Shown: piece by piece, positions 33,290 through 44,098 of the stretch
Layout of the letters: every line of letters begins with the position of its first letter
Position numbering within the stretch: position 1 is the first letter of the stretch
Assembly (NCBI RefSeq): GCF_021298855.1
Contig: NZ_JAJTHI010000008.1
Location: 1 to 64,000, forward strand
Origin: Gemmatimonas sp.
GTDB taxonomy: Bacteria > Gemmatimonadota > Gemmatimonadetes > Gemmatimonadales > Gemmatimonadaceae
Length of the DNA: 64,000 nucleotides
Reading direction: 5' to 3'
Made by a program: the position numbers and the translations under genes
Notes under the pieces: generated by a model
What the model saw: the letters and a program-made list of their open reading frames with translations, nothing else
Told to the model about the DNA's origin: nothing
Databases searched by the model: none

Positions 33290-34511
33290 GACGCACCCCG
33301 CCAATGACCTTGAACCGGCGCCCGTCGTGCGCCGTGCGCACCTCGCCAAACACCTCGGCGATGAGGCGCTCATACGGCAGCGTGCGGTTGGCCACCAGAT
33401 ACAGGCGCCCGCCACGATGCAGGTGCGCATGGGCCTGCTCGATGAACGCGCGCGGGATGGCCAGGTCGGTGCCCTTGCCAAGGTGAAACGGCGGATTGCT
33501 CACCACCACATCGAAGGCGCGCCCGGCGACGGCGCTGCACACGTCGCTGGCGCGCACGTCCACGTTGAGGCACTGCGCCATGCGGGCGGTGCGCTGTGCA
33601 CAGCGGATGGCATCGGCATCGGCGTCGAGCATGCACACCGAGCCGGCCGGGGTGAGGCGAGCAGCCACCACCCCGAGGATGCCGGCCCCACACCCCAGGT
33701 CGAGCACGGTCTCGCCATCGTCCACGCGCATGAGGTCGGCCAGCACGCGGGAAGCCTCGTCGAGATGCTCCCATGAAAACACGCCGGGGCGCGTGGCCAG
33801 GACGAACGCGGTGCCGCCCACCACCACCGGTTGTTCGAAGAACGTCTCGCAGTCGAGCCACGGTGTGGTCGCGAGCACGCCGTCCGCCGGCACGTCTGCC
33901 GTTTTCACCGCCAACAGCAGCCGACAGCCACTGTGCTGGTTCTCGAGCCGCGCCGCCCCGAAAAGCTGCTCCAGCAGGCGCGCCGCCGGTTTGGCGCCTT
34001 CGTCATTCGCCCCCGCCAGCAGACACCGTCCCCCCACCGCAAGCGCACGGAAGGCTTCCACCACGGCCAACTGCACGCCCAGCTTGTCGGTGGGAATGCG
34101 AATGGTCACCAACTCGCACGAGCCAGCCTCCACGTGCGGATTGACGCACGCCGTGTGGAACACGGCCGGCGGGCTCTGGCCATCGTGCGCGCCGGGCGAA
34201 GCGGAGGCGAGCAGCGACCGACGGGTGGCCTCGGCATTCGCCGCGTACCGGTCAACGGCGAGCGGCGCAAACCCCACGGCCTGTGCCACGGCGGGCACGA
34301 GCCCATTGCCGCTCCCCAGGTGGAGGGACAGTGCGCCGGCAGCCGACGGACGCCGGGTGGCCACCGCTTCGGCCAGCATGCCGGCGGGTGCGTCGGTACC
34401 GCCGTGGGCCAGGACGCCCGGCTTGGAGGCCACGGCCACCACCGCGTCCATGACGGACACCCGCCCCACCTGCCACGTGTCGTAGGCGGAGATTCCGCTG
34501 CGCATGGTCAT
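33282..34511 (-). CDS. RsmC/RlmG-like SAM-dependent methyltransferase
   Basis: A 409-residue protein with two methyltransferase-fold halves, as in RsmC. The C-terminal half is catalytic: VLDLGCGAGILGVVAA (motif I), MLDADADAIRCAQR, and VVVSNPPFHLG, the NPPF motif of N-methyltransferases acting on base amino groups. The N-terminal half retains LHLGSGNGLVPAVAQA but lacks an NPP motif, so it is probably structural. A guanine N2 in rRNA is the likely target. It overlaps the TlpA-like gene and is probably co-translated with it. Confidence 0.85.
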   Translation of the reverse strand: MTMRSGISAYDTWQVGRVSVMDAVVAVASKPGVLAHGGTDAPAGMLAEAVATRRPSAAGALSLHLGSGNGLVPAVAQAVGFAPLAVDRYAANAEATRRSLLASASPGAHDGQSPPAVFHTACVNPHVEAGSCELVTIRIPTDKLGVQLAVVEAFRALAVGGRCLLAGANDEGAKPAARLLEQLFGAARLENQHSGCRLLLAVKTADVPADGVLATTPWLDCETFFEQPVVVGGTAFVLATRPGVFSWEHLDEASRVLADLMRVDDGETVLDLGCGAGILGVVAARLTPAGSVCMLDADADAIRCAQRTARMAQCLNVDVRASDVCSAVAGRAFDVVVSNPPFHLGKGTDLAIPRAFIEQAHAHLHRGGRLYLVANRTLPYERLIAEVFGEVRTAHDGRRFKVIGGVRRA

Positions 34512-34563
34512 GGGCGCAAGCTACTGCGTGGTGTGACCGGCGAAACGCCCAGCCGGCGCCGCA

Positions 34564-37305
<2,742 letters not shown>

Positions 37306-37319
37306 GCAGTGAGCCTAAC

Positions 37320-37351
37320 GCAAAGGGCCCCGGAATGTCCGAGGCCCTTGC
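37320..37351 (-). terminator. Hairpin after tRNA-Ile
   Basis: On the minus strand GCAAGGGCC pairs with GGCCCTTTGC (one bulge) 30 bp beyond the tRNA-Ile 3' end and just before pulA. The T-tract is poor, so it may be a terminator or a processing hairpin. Confidence 0.45.
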
Positions 37352-37381
37352 GTACATGTGCGAAATGCGATGAACCGACAG

Positions 37382-37455
<74 letters not shown>

Positions 37456-37500
37456 GGTGCCAGGCGCCCGAACCGGGCCACCAATCCACCAGAGCCGCAT

Positions 37501-37529
37501 AATGTATCCTCTGGCGATCCTCGAGTAAA
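37501..37529 (-). promoter_or_regulatory. sigma70-like promoter of tRNA-Ile
   Basis: On the minus strand TTTACT (37524-37529), a 17-bp spacer and TACATT (37501-37506) lie 45 bp upstream of the mature tRNA 5' end. Confidence 0.55.
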
Positions 37530-37602
37530 GGGAGCCGCCCGCTTTTCCTCACGATCCCTGCGGCGGACGCTCGGCCAGCGCCACGCCTCGGCCAAACGCA
37601 CA

Positions 37603-37626
37603 ACGGGCGACCGGTAGGTCGCCCGT
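37603..37626 (-). terminator. Hairpin terminator after the acidic protein gene
   Basis: A perfect 10-bp inverted repeat ACGGGCGACC / GGTCGCCCGT with a 4-nt loop lies about 40 bp past the stop codon. Only a weak T-rich stretch follows on the minus strand. Confidence 0.5.
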
Positions 37627-37667
37627 CTTCCGTCCGCCTGCTCCCGTGCGGGAGGCCAGCGGACTGA

Positions 37668-37976
37668 TCACGCGTCCGGATCGTCCTCGTCGCCGTAGCC
37701 GAGGTCTTCGTCGAAGTCGTAGTCGTCGTCGTCGTCGTCGTCCTCGTCGTCGAGATCCTCATCATCGTCGTCGAGGTCGTCCTCGTCGTCCTCATCGTCG
37801 TCGAGGTCATCGTCGTCGAAATCGACGTCGTCGTCGTCGTCATCCTCGTCGAGATCGTCCTCGTCGAAGCCCTCGTCATCGAACTCTTCGTCGTCGTCGG
37901 CGGCGAGCATGAAGACCGACGACTGCACCTTCTCTTCGAGCGCGTCCATTGACGACGACCCGAACAGCTCCAACAT
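37668..37976 (-). CDS. Small, extremely acidic Asp/Glu-rich protein
   Basis: A 102-residue protein. The first 27 residues (MLELFGSSSMDALEEK, then VQSSVFMLAA) form a short amphipathic N-terminus. From residue 28 on it is almost entirely Asp and Glu, with occasional Phe, Leu, Gly and Tyr and a single Lys (16). It is probably disordered and could bind cations, basic proteins or act as a nucleic-acid mimic. I treat it as real because AGGAGA stands eight bases before the ATG and a good promoter lies upstream. GAC/GAT repeats in this tract could expand or contract in frame. Confidence 0.65.
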   Translation of the reverse strand: MLELFGSSSMDALEEKVQSSVFMLAADDDEEFDDEGFDEDDLDEDDDDDDVDFDDDDLDDDEDDEDDLDDDDEDLDDEDDDDDDDYDFDEDLGYGDEDDPDA

Positions 37977-38032
37977 GGGACGATTCTCCTGCGAGTGTGA
38001 AAGAAAGGGAACGCGTGTGCCTGCTGTGCGGG

Positions 38033-38061
38033 AGTATCGGCAGGCGACGCGCAGGGCGCAA
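38033..38061 (-). promoter_or_regulatory. sigma70-like promoter of the acidic protein gene
   Basis: On the minus strand TTGCGC (38056-38061), a 17-bp spacer and GATACT (38033-38038) predict a start near 38026. This leaves a leader of about 50 nt carrying the AGGAGA ribosome-binding site. Confidence 0.5.
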
Positions 38062-38108
38062 GCCGATCCAACGCACCGATACCCCGAAAAACGCGCCCGG
38101 ATACGCAC

Positions 38109-38137
38109 CCGGGCCCGCCGTGATCGGCTGGGCCCGG
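38109..38137 (-). terminator. Terminator-like hairpin after typA
   Basis: On the minus strand CCGGGCCC pairs with GGGCCCGG, extended by an inner GCC/GGC, 30 bp beyond the typA stop. TTTTT occurs about 17 nt after the stem, further than usual, so the call is moderate. Confidence 0.45.
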
Positions 38138-38166
38138 ATGGTGACTGCGGCAGCGGAGACGGGCGG

Positions 38167-40008
38167 TTACGCCGAGGCGCGGTCCCGTTCGCGCTTGACT
38201 TCGCGCGTGACGCGCTTGCGGTCGCTGGCGGCCAGCATGCGCTTGCGCAGGCGGATGCTCTGCGGGGTGACTTCGATCAGCTCGTCATCCTCGATGTACT
38301 CGAGGGCGCTTTCGAGGGTGATCTGGCGGGGCGGTTCCAGCACGATGGCCTCGTCCGCGCCCTTGGAGCGCATGTTCGTGAGCTTCTTCTCCTTGCAGGG
38401 GTTCACGTCCATGTCGCCCGGACGCGAGTTCTCACCGATGAGCATGCCCTCGTACACGGCGTCGCCCGGGGTGACGAAGAGCGTCGAACGCTCCTGCAGC
38501 GAAAAGAGCGCAAAGGCAATGATGGTGCCGTTTTCCATGGACACCAGCACCCCGCGCGAGCGTCCCGAGAGCGGCCCGGCCCACGGCCCGTACTCCAGGA
38601 ACCGGTGGTGCATGATGCCCGTCCCGCGCGTATCGGTCAGGAACTCCGAGCGGTAGCCGAAGAGCCCGCGCGCCGGCACACGGTACAGCAGGCGCACCAG
38701 CCCCTGCCCCGGGTTCTTCATTTCGATCATCTCGGCCTTGCGGGGGCCCAGCTTCTCGATGACCACGCCGAGATAGTCCTCGGGCACGTCGATCGCCAAC
38801 TCCTCGAACGGCTCGAGCTTCTGGCCATTGTCGTCGATGCGCGTGATCACGCGCGGGCGCGACACCTGGAACTCGAACCCTTCGCGCCGCATCGTCTCCA
38901 TGAGGATGGACAGGTGCAGCTCACCACGTCCCGACACGCTCCAGGCGTCGGTGGTGTCGCTGTCTTCCACCCGCAGGGCCACGTTGCGCTCGAGCTCCTT
39001 GTACAGCCGCTCACGGATCTGCCGCGAGGTGACGAATTTCCCTTCCTTGCCGGCAAAGGGCGAGTTGTTCACCACGAAGTCGACACTGATCGTGGGCTCC
39101 TCCACGCTGATCCCTTCCAACGCGTCCGGCGTGTTGGGATCGGTGAGCGTGGTGCCGATGTCCACGTTTTCGAAGCCGGCGAGCAGCACGATCTCCCCCG
39201 CCGATGCCTCCTGGATTTCCACGCGCTCCAGCCCTTCGTAACCGTACAGCTTCGTGACCCGGCCGCGCACGGGCGCCGCGCTGTTGTCGGGGGTGACGAG
39301 GGTGATGCTGTCACCCATGTGCACCGTACCGCGCTCGATGCGCCCGATCGCCATGCGGCCGAGATAGGCCGAGTAGTCGATCGTGGAGACGAGCATCTGG
39401 AAGGGCCCGTCCTTGTCGGTCGGCGGCGGCGGGACCGTCTTGACGATGGTCTCGAAGAGTGGTTCGAAGTCCACCGCTTCCTGGTCGAGATCGAGCGTCG
39501 AGATGCCGTTCTTGGCCGAGCAGTACACCACGGGTGAGTCGAGCTGCTCCTCGGTGGCCTCGAGCTCGATGAAGAGCGAGAGCACCTCGTCGTGCACGCG
39601 GAGCGGGTCGGCCCCCGGACGGTCGATCTTGTTGATGACGATGATGGGCGTGCGCCCGAGTTCCAGTGCCTTGCGCAGCACGAAGCGCGTTTGCGGCATG
39701 GGGCCGTCGAAGGCGTCGACGACCAGCAGCACCCCGTCCACCATGCGCAGAATGCGCTCCACTTCGCCGCCGAAATCCGCGTGCCCCGGCGTGTCCACGA
39801 TGTTGATCTTCGTGTCCTTCCACCGGATGGAGGTATTCTTCGCCAGAATGGTGATCCCCCGCTCCTTCTCGAGCGGATTGGAGTCCATCACGCGTTCTTC
39901 TACGACCTGATTTTCGCGGAAGGCTCCGGCCTGGCGGAGCATTTTGTCGACGAGGGTGGTCTTCCCGTGGTCGACGTGCGCGATGATGGCGACGTTGCGA
40001 ATTTCCAT
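38167..40008 (-). CDS. typA: Ribosome-associated GTPase TypA/BipA
   Basis: A 613-residue translational GTPase. G1 is AHVDHGKTT at residues 9-17, the switch region has [11 protein letters not shown]-like [13 protein letters not shown]3 is [10 protein letters not shown] and G4 is [11 protein letters not shown]-like domains III and V and the BipA-specific C-terminal domain (ending [14 protein letters not shown]) are present. It acts in ribosome assembly and stress adaptation. The ATG at 40008 is the family start. A promoter-like TTGTTT-N18-TATCTT sits so close that transcription would begin nearly at the start codon. Confidence 0.95.
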   Translation of the reverse strand: MEIRNVAIIAHVDHGKTTLVDKMLRQAGAFRENQVVEERVMDSNPLEKERGITILAKNTSIRWKDTKINIVDTPGHADFGGEVERILRMVDGVLLVVDAFDGPMPQTRFVLRKALELGRTPIIVINKIDRPGADPLRVHDEVLSLFIELEATEEQLDSPVVYCSAKNGISTLDLDQEAVDFEPLFETIVKTVPPPPTDKDGPFQMLVSTIDYSAYLGRMAIGRIERGTVHMGDSITLVTPDNSAAPVRGRVTKLYGYEGLERVEIQEASAGEIVLLAGFENVDIGTTLTDPNTPDALEGISVEEPTISVDFVVNNSPFAGKEGKFVTSRQIRERLYKELERNVALRVEDSDTTDAWSVSGRGELHLSILMETMRREGFEFQVSRPRVITRIDDNGQKLEPFEELAIDVPEDYLGVVIEKLGPRKAEMIEMKNPGQGLVRLLYRVPARGLFGYRSEFLTDTRGTGIMHHRFLEYGPWAGPLSGRSRGVLVSMENGTIIAFALFSLQERSTLFVTPGDAVYEGMLIGENSRPGDMDVNPCKEKKLTNMRSKGADEAIVLEPPRQITLESALEYIEDDELIEVTPQSIRLRKRMLAASDRKRVTREVKRERDRASA

Positions 40009-40016
40009 AGCCTTAG

Positions 40017-40046
40017 AAGATAGCGGGGACAGGGATACCAAAACAA
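40017..40046 (-). promoter_or_regulatory. Possible promoter adjoining typA
   Basis: On the minus strand TTGTTT (40041-40046), an 18-bp spacer and TATCTT (40017-40022) are followed only eight bases later by the typA ATG. If used, the message would be leaderless or nearly so. Confidence 0.35.
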
Positions 40047-40178
40047 CGGCCCGCCGGTTCGGAATGATCCCCGGCGGGAAAACCCGGCCCCCCGCCGCCG
40101 CCGCGACCTGACCGGCACCCCCTCAGCGTGCTCCCGGCGTCCATGCCGGGGCCGGGTCGCGGTCACGGCACACCGCCG

Positions 40179-41111
40179 TTACCGTCGGCTGTCTCGCGTC
40201 TGCCGACGCTCCACCATCTCCACCGCCACCGCCATCGCCCGCACCAGACTCTCGGCACTCGCAATCCCCTGCCCCGCAATGTCCAGCGCGGTGCCATGAT
40301 CCGGCGAGGTGCGCACGAAGGGCAGGCCGAGCGTGATGTTCACCGCGCTGCCAAAGCTCGCCACCTTGATGGCCGTCATTCCCACGTCGTGATACGGCGC
40401 GATGACCGCATCGAACTCGCCGCGCAGCGCGCGCACGAACACCGTATCGGCGGGAAAGGGGCCGAACATGCCGCAGGCGCGGGCCACCGGCGCCAGCAGG
40501 TCATCGTCTTCGTGACCGAAACGGCCACCGTCACCGGCGTGAGGGTTCATGGCGCACAGCGCGATGCGCGGCACGTCGATGCCCAGATCGCGGCGCAGCC
40601 CCTCGTGGGTCGTGCGGAACGTCTGCGCCAGCACCTCGCGGGTCAGCGCGGCCGGCACGTCGCGCAGCGCGATGTGCGTCGTGGCCAACACCACCCGCAG
40701 CCGGTCGCTGGCCAGCATCATGGCCGTGGGGACCCCCGCCAGCCGGGCCAGCATTTCCGTGTGCCCGGGAAAATCGAAGCCACCGGCCTGCAGCGCGTGC
40801 TTGTCGAGCGGTGCCGTCACCATGCCCGCGACCTCGCCGCGCAGCGCGAGTTGCGCCGCGAGCTCCACCGCACGCCCGGCAAAGCGCCCGCCGGCGGCTT
40901 CATCGCGCGCCGCATCGCCCGTGGGCGCCCACGCGCCCAGATCGTCGTGCACCGGCAGCCCGCAGCCGCGCGGGCCGATCACCCGCCACGCCACCGCGTT
41001 TGGCCCATGCGCCGAGGCGCTCAGCGCCGCAATTCGCGGATCACTGAGCGCCTTGCCGACGATCTCCGGACCGATGCCCCGCGGGTCCCCCAGCGTGAGC
41101 GCCAGCCGCAT
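40179..41111 (-). CDS. pdxA: 4-Hydroxythreonine-4-phosphate dehydrogenase
   Basis: A 310-residue enzyme of DXP-dependent vitamin B6 synthesis, oxidising 4-phosphohydroxy-L-threonine. Family landmarks are LTLGDPRGIGPEI at the N-terminus, TAPLDKHALQAGG, FPGHTEMLARLAGV, CAMNPHAGDGGRFGHED, APYHDVGMTAIK with metal-ligand histidines, and VRTSPDHGTALDIAGQGIA. Its ATG shares one base with the surA stop (TGATG). The surA-pdxA neighbourhood matches the E. coli surA-pdxA-rsmA-apaG operon. Confidence 0.93.
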   Translation of the reverse strand: MRLALTLGDPRGIGPEIVGKALSDPRIAALSASAHGPNAVAWRVIGPRGCGLPVHDDLGAWAPTGDAARDEAAGGRFAGRAVELAAQLALRGEVAGMVTAPLDKHALQAGGFDFPGHTEMLARLAGVPTAMMLASDRLRVVLATTHIALRDVPAALTREVLAQTFRTTHEGLRRDLGIDVPRIALCAMNPHAGDGGRFGHEDDDLLAPVARACGMFGPFPADTVFVRALRGEFDAVIAPYHDVGMTAIKVASFGSAVNITLGLPFVRTSPDHGTALDIAGQGIASAESLVRAMAVAVEMVERRQTRDSRR

Positions 41112-42514
41112 CACCGATTGCCACCCCCCTGCTTGGTGGGATCGTAGCGAACACTCACATAGGTCTGCTTCTTCAGATTGTCGATGAGGCGGCGCATCTT
41201 GCGCTCCTCCGACAGCTGATCGCGGATGCGATCGCGCGCCTCGTTCAGCGTCCACGCCCCCGCCTCGTCCAGAAACGTGACCTGGGCAATGACGAACTTC
41301 GCCACCCCGGCTGACGGATCGGGGAGCGGAAACGGATCGACGATCTGGTTGAGCGTGGCCCCCTCGAGCGCGTTCCGGTAGGGCTCGGGCAACTCACTGC
41401 GCGGATACTCCGGAATGGTCTTGTCCTCGCCACTCGCGTTGTCGTGGAACTTCACGCTGAGCGAGTCGAAGCTGCCGCCGGCACGCCACGCCAGCACGAT
41501 GCTGTCGGCCAGCTCCTTGGCGCGACGCTCGTCGCTCGAGTCCACCTGCGGGCGGATGAGGATGTGTCGCGCCTTCACCTCCGCCGGCTGCACGCGATCC
41601 ACGCGGATGATGTGAAACCCGAAGGCCGTCTCCACGATCGGACTGACGACGCCGGGGTTGAGGGAAAACATCATGCGGTCGAACTCCGGCACCATGCGCC
41701 CGCGGCGGTTCCAGCCGAGGTCGCCCCCCATTTCCGCCGAACCGTCCATGGAGTACTTCTTGGCCATCAGCTCGAAGTCCTCCGGCCGCGTCTGCAGCTC
41801 GTTCCAGAGCGAGTCGATCTTGTCGCGGGCGCGCTTCTTGGCCGCCTCGCTGGGCTTGGTGGCCACGACGATCTGCCGCAGGCCCACGCGGGCTTCCTTG
41901 GGGCCGATGCGCTGCTTGAACACCTCGAACGCGTCGCGGATCTCCTCCTCACTCACATTCACGGCGCTGACCTTGCCGTCGCGCTGCAGCTTCTGCATGA
42001 CCTGCTGCTGCATCTTGTCGCGGCGCAACTGATCGCCGGTGATCTTGCGCCACTCCTCGATGGTGCCCATGCCGGCTTCCTTGAGCGCCGCCCTGAACTC
42101 GGCGTCGCTCTGAAAGCGCTTGCGGATGTTCTTCTCCTGGTCATCCACCGCACTGGCCACGTCGCCGTCCTGCACCTCCACCTTCTCGTCTTTCGCCTTC
42201 TGCACCAGCAGCTCGGCGTCGATGAGGCGCTCGAGAATATCGGCCTCGAGCTTGGCGAGATCGGCGGCCGACTCCACCTTGGCGCCCGACGCCCGCGCCT
42301 GGTTGACCGCCGTCATGACCTCCGACACGAGGATGATCTGATCGCCCACGATGGCGGCGATGCCGTCAATGGGAAGACCGCGAATCGTGTCGGCCGCGGG
42401 CGCGGGCGCCGCAGCGGCGGGTGACGCGGAGGTCGCTTGGGCGCGCACGAGCGCGGGCGCCGCCGTGAAGGCGACAGCGGCAACAAGGAGGCGGTGGTTC
42501 ATGCGAGGCATCAT
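41111..42514 (-). CDS. surA: SurA-like periplasmic peptidyl-prolyl isomerase
   Basis: A 467-residue exported chaperone/isomerase for outer-membrane proteins. A Sec signal peptide (LLVAAVAFTAAPALVRAQA) is followed by a Pro/Ala linker, a SurA N-terminal chaperone region beginning DGIAAIVGDQIILVSEV, and two parvulin domains: the first canonical (RQIVVATKPS, MGGDLGWNRRGRMVPEFDRMMF, FGFHIIRVDR), the second divergent (KARHILIRPQ, SLSVKFHDNASGED). A C-terminal helix returns to the chaperone domain. In-frame ATGs at 42514, 42511 and 42502 cannot be told apart; none has a good ribosome-binding site. Confidence 0.88.
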   Translation of the reverse strand: MMPRMNHRLLVAAVAFTAAPALVRAQATSASPAAAAPAPAADTIRGLPIDGIAAIVGDQIILVSEVMTAVNQARASGAKVESAADLAKLEADILERLIDAELLVQKAKDEKVEVQDGDVASAVDDQEKNIRKRFQSDAEFRAALKEAGMGTIEEWRKITGDQLRRDKMQQQVMQKLQRDGKVSAVNVSEEEIRDAFEVFKQRIGPKEARVGLRQIVVATKPSEAAKKRARDKIDSLWNELQTRPEDFELMAKKYSMDGSAEMGGDLGWNRRGRMVPEFDRMMFSLNPGVVSPIVETAFGFHIIRVDRVQPAEVKARHILIRPQVDSSDERRAKELADSIVLAWRAGGSFDSLSVKFHDNASGEDKTIPEYPRSELPEPYRNALEGATLNQIVDPFPLPDPSAGVAKFVIAQVTFLDEAGAWTLNEARDRIRDQLSEERKMRRLIDNLKKQTYVSVRYDPTKQGGGNR

Positions 42515-42628
42515 TCGGGTAGGTACCCGCGGGCGGGAACAGGGTTGCAGCGCGGCCATCGTGGCCCCGTGTACAACGCGCCCCGGCCGGAAGCCGGCCG
42601 GGGCGCTGAGACCCACCGGAGTGGGCGG

Positions 42629-44068
42629 TTACTTCTTGGTCGTGTCAGGAGCCGGAGCCGGCGTGCTCGGCGCCGCCGCACCCGGCGCCGCCGGCGGACC
42701 CTGCTGCGCCTTGCTCGAATCGGCCTTGGCGCGCACGCCCTTGGCCAGCTCGATGACCTTGTCGAGCCCCGCCTCGTTGATGGCGAAGGTGTACTTCTTC
42801 TGCACCGCGCGGGCCACCGGGTACGGCACGTCCACGAACGGCACTTCGTTCTTCACGAGCTTGCTGAAGAAGGCTTCCACCTTGGCGCCGGCAATCTTCT
42901 CCTTGTCGCCGCCCGCCGCCTTGGCACTGTCGGCCAGCTTGGTGGGCTCCACCCCCAGCGATGCCCACGACTGCGTGACCGCGTTCTTGAAGTTCAGGAA
43001 CAGGTTCGACATCTCGGCCGTGTCCACCGTGGCCTTGGCGCTGTCGGCCTGACGCAGCACGAGCTCGTTGCGCACGATCTGCTTCACGAACTTCTCGACC
43101 AGCGTGTCCGGCGCCTGCACCAGCTGCGGGCGGATCTGCGACGACGGCGGATAGGCCGCGAGCCAATCGGCGAAGCGCGACGCGGTGAGCTTGCCCCCCT
43201 TGTAGGTGGCCATGGCGTCGTTGTCCTTCATGTAGCCCAGCGTGTTCTTCGCGATGGCCTTGGCCTTCACCGTGGCGTTGGCCTCGACCTTCACTTCGTT
43301 GCTCGCTTCGAGCTTGGCCAGGTACGTGCTCTCGGCAATGGCCACGTTCCGCTGCTTGGCGATGGGCGCGAACTTCTCCGCGACGTCGGCGTACGGCGAG
43401 CGGTAGATGATGTGGAAGCCGAACGACGACTGACAAAGCTCCTTGGAAATCTCGCCGGGCTTGAGCGCCGCGACACACTTCTCGAACTCCGGCACCATCA
43501 TGCCCTTGCCGAACAGCCCCAGATCTCCGCCGCGCTCCTTGGCGCCCGGCTCGTCGGAGCGGGCGGTCAGCGACACGAAATTGGCGGGGGTGGCCTGTTG
43601 CAGGATGCCCTGCGCCTTGCTCTTGGCGGCCGCGATCTGCTCGGGCGTCGCCCCCTGCTCGGTCTTGATGAGGATGTGCCGGGCGGCATATGCCTCACCG
43701 CTGTTGTACCGCTCCTCGTCGCTACCCGGGACCTGCGCCTGCCAGCCCTTGGAGACGTTGTCGTAGAACTTCTTCACGCGGATGTTGTCGAGATTCGACC
43801 ACAGTGCGTCCTGCATGACCTTCGGATCGGTGAGCGAGTCACCCTTGGCCGCCGCGAGCGCGACCAGCTGGTAGTTGACCCACAGCTCGGCAATGGAGCG
43901 CGCCACATCCTTCTCGAGGGGCGCCTGCGACTGCCCCACGATCTCCGCGAGTCGAGCCGCCGAGAGCTGCTGATTGCCGGCGGTCGCCGCCACGTCGGGA
44001 TTGGACGCTGCCCCGCAGGCAACGGCGAACGCGACGGCACCCAGCACGGACAAACGGTATGATTTCAT
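42629..44068 (-). CDS. PpiC-type peptidyl-prolyl isomerase lipoprotein
   Basis: A 479-residue protein. A short signal peptide ends in AVACGAAS, so Cys18 is a probable lipidation site although the lipobox (AVAC) is slightly unusual. A parvulin domain lies near residues 125-235 (ARHILIKTEQGAT, RGGDLGLFGKGMMVPEFEKCV, FGFHIIYRSPYADV), flanked by helical, Lys- and Ala-rich regions as in SurA/PrsA chaperones. The C-terminus is a Pro/Ala tail. It sits between mfd and surA on the same strand and may be a second envelope foldase with an overlapping role. Confidence 0.87.
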   Translation of the reverse strand: MKSYRLSVLGAVAFAVACGAASNPDVAATAGNQQLSAARLAEIVGQSQAPLEKDVARSIAELWVNYQLVALAAAKGDSLTDPKVMQDALWSNLDNIRVKKFYDNVSKGWQAQVPGSDEERYNSGEAYAARHILIKTEQGATPEQIAAAKSKAQGILQQATPANFVSLTARSDEPGAKERGGDLGLFGKGMMVPEFEKCVAALKPGEISKELCQSSFGFHIIYRSPYADVAEKFAPIAKQRNVAIAESTYLAKLEASNEVKVEANATVKAKAIAKNTLGYMKDNDAMATYKGGKLTASRFADWLAAYPPSSQIRPQLVQAPDTLVEKFVKQIVRNELVLRQADSAKATVDTAEMSNLFLNFKNAVTQSWASLGVEPTKLADSAKAAGGDKEKIAGAKVEAFFSKLVKNEVPFVDVPYPVARAVQKKYTFAINEAGLDKVIELAKGVRAKADSSKAQQGPPAAPGAAAPSTPAPAPDTTKK

Positions 44069-44098
44069 CAGGTCGGACTCCGGTAGCGGAGACGAAGG

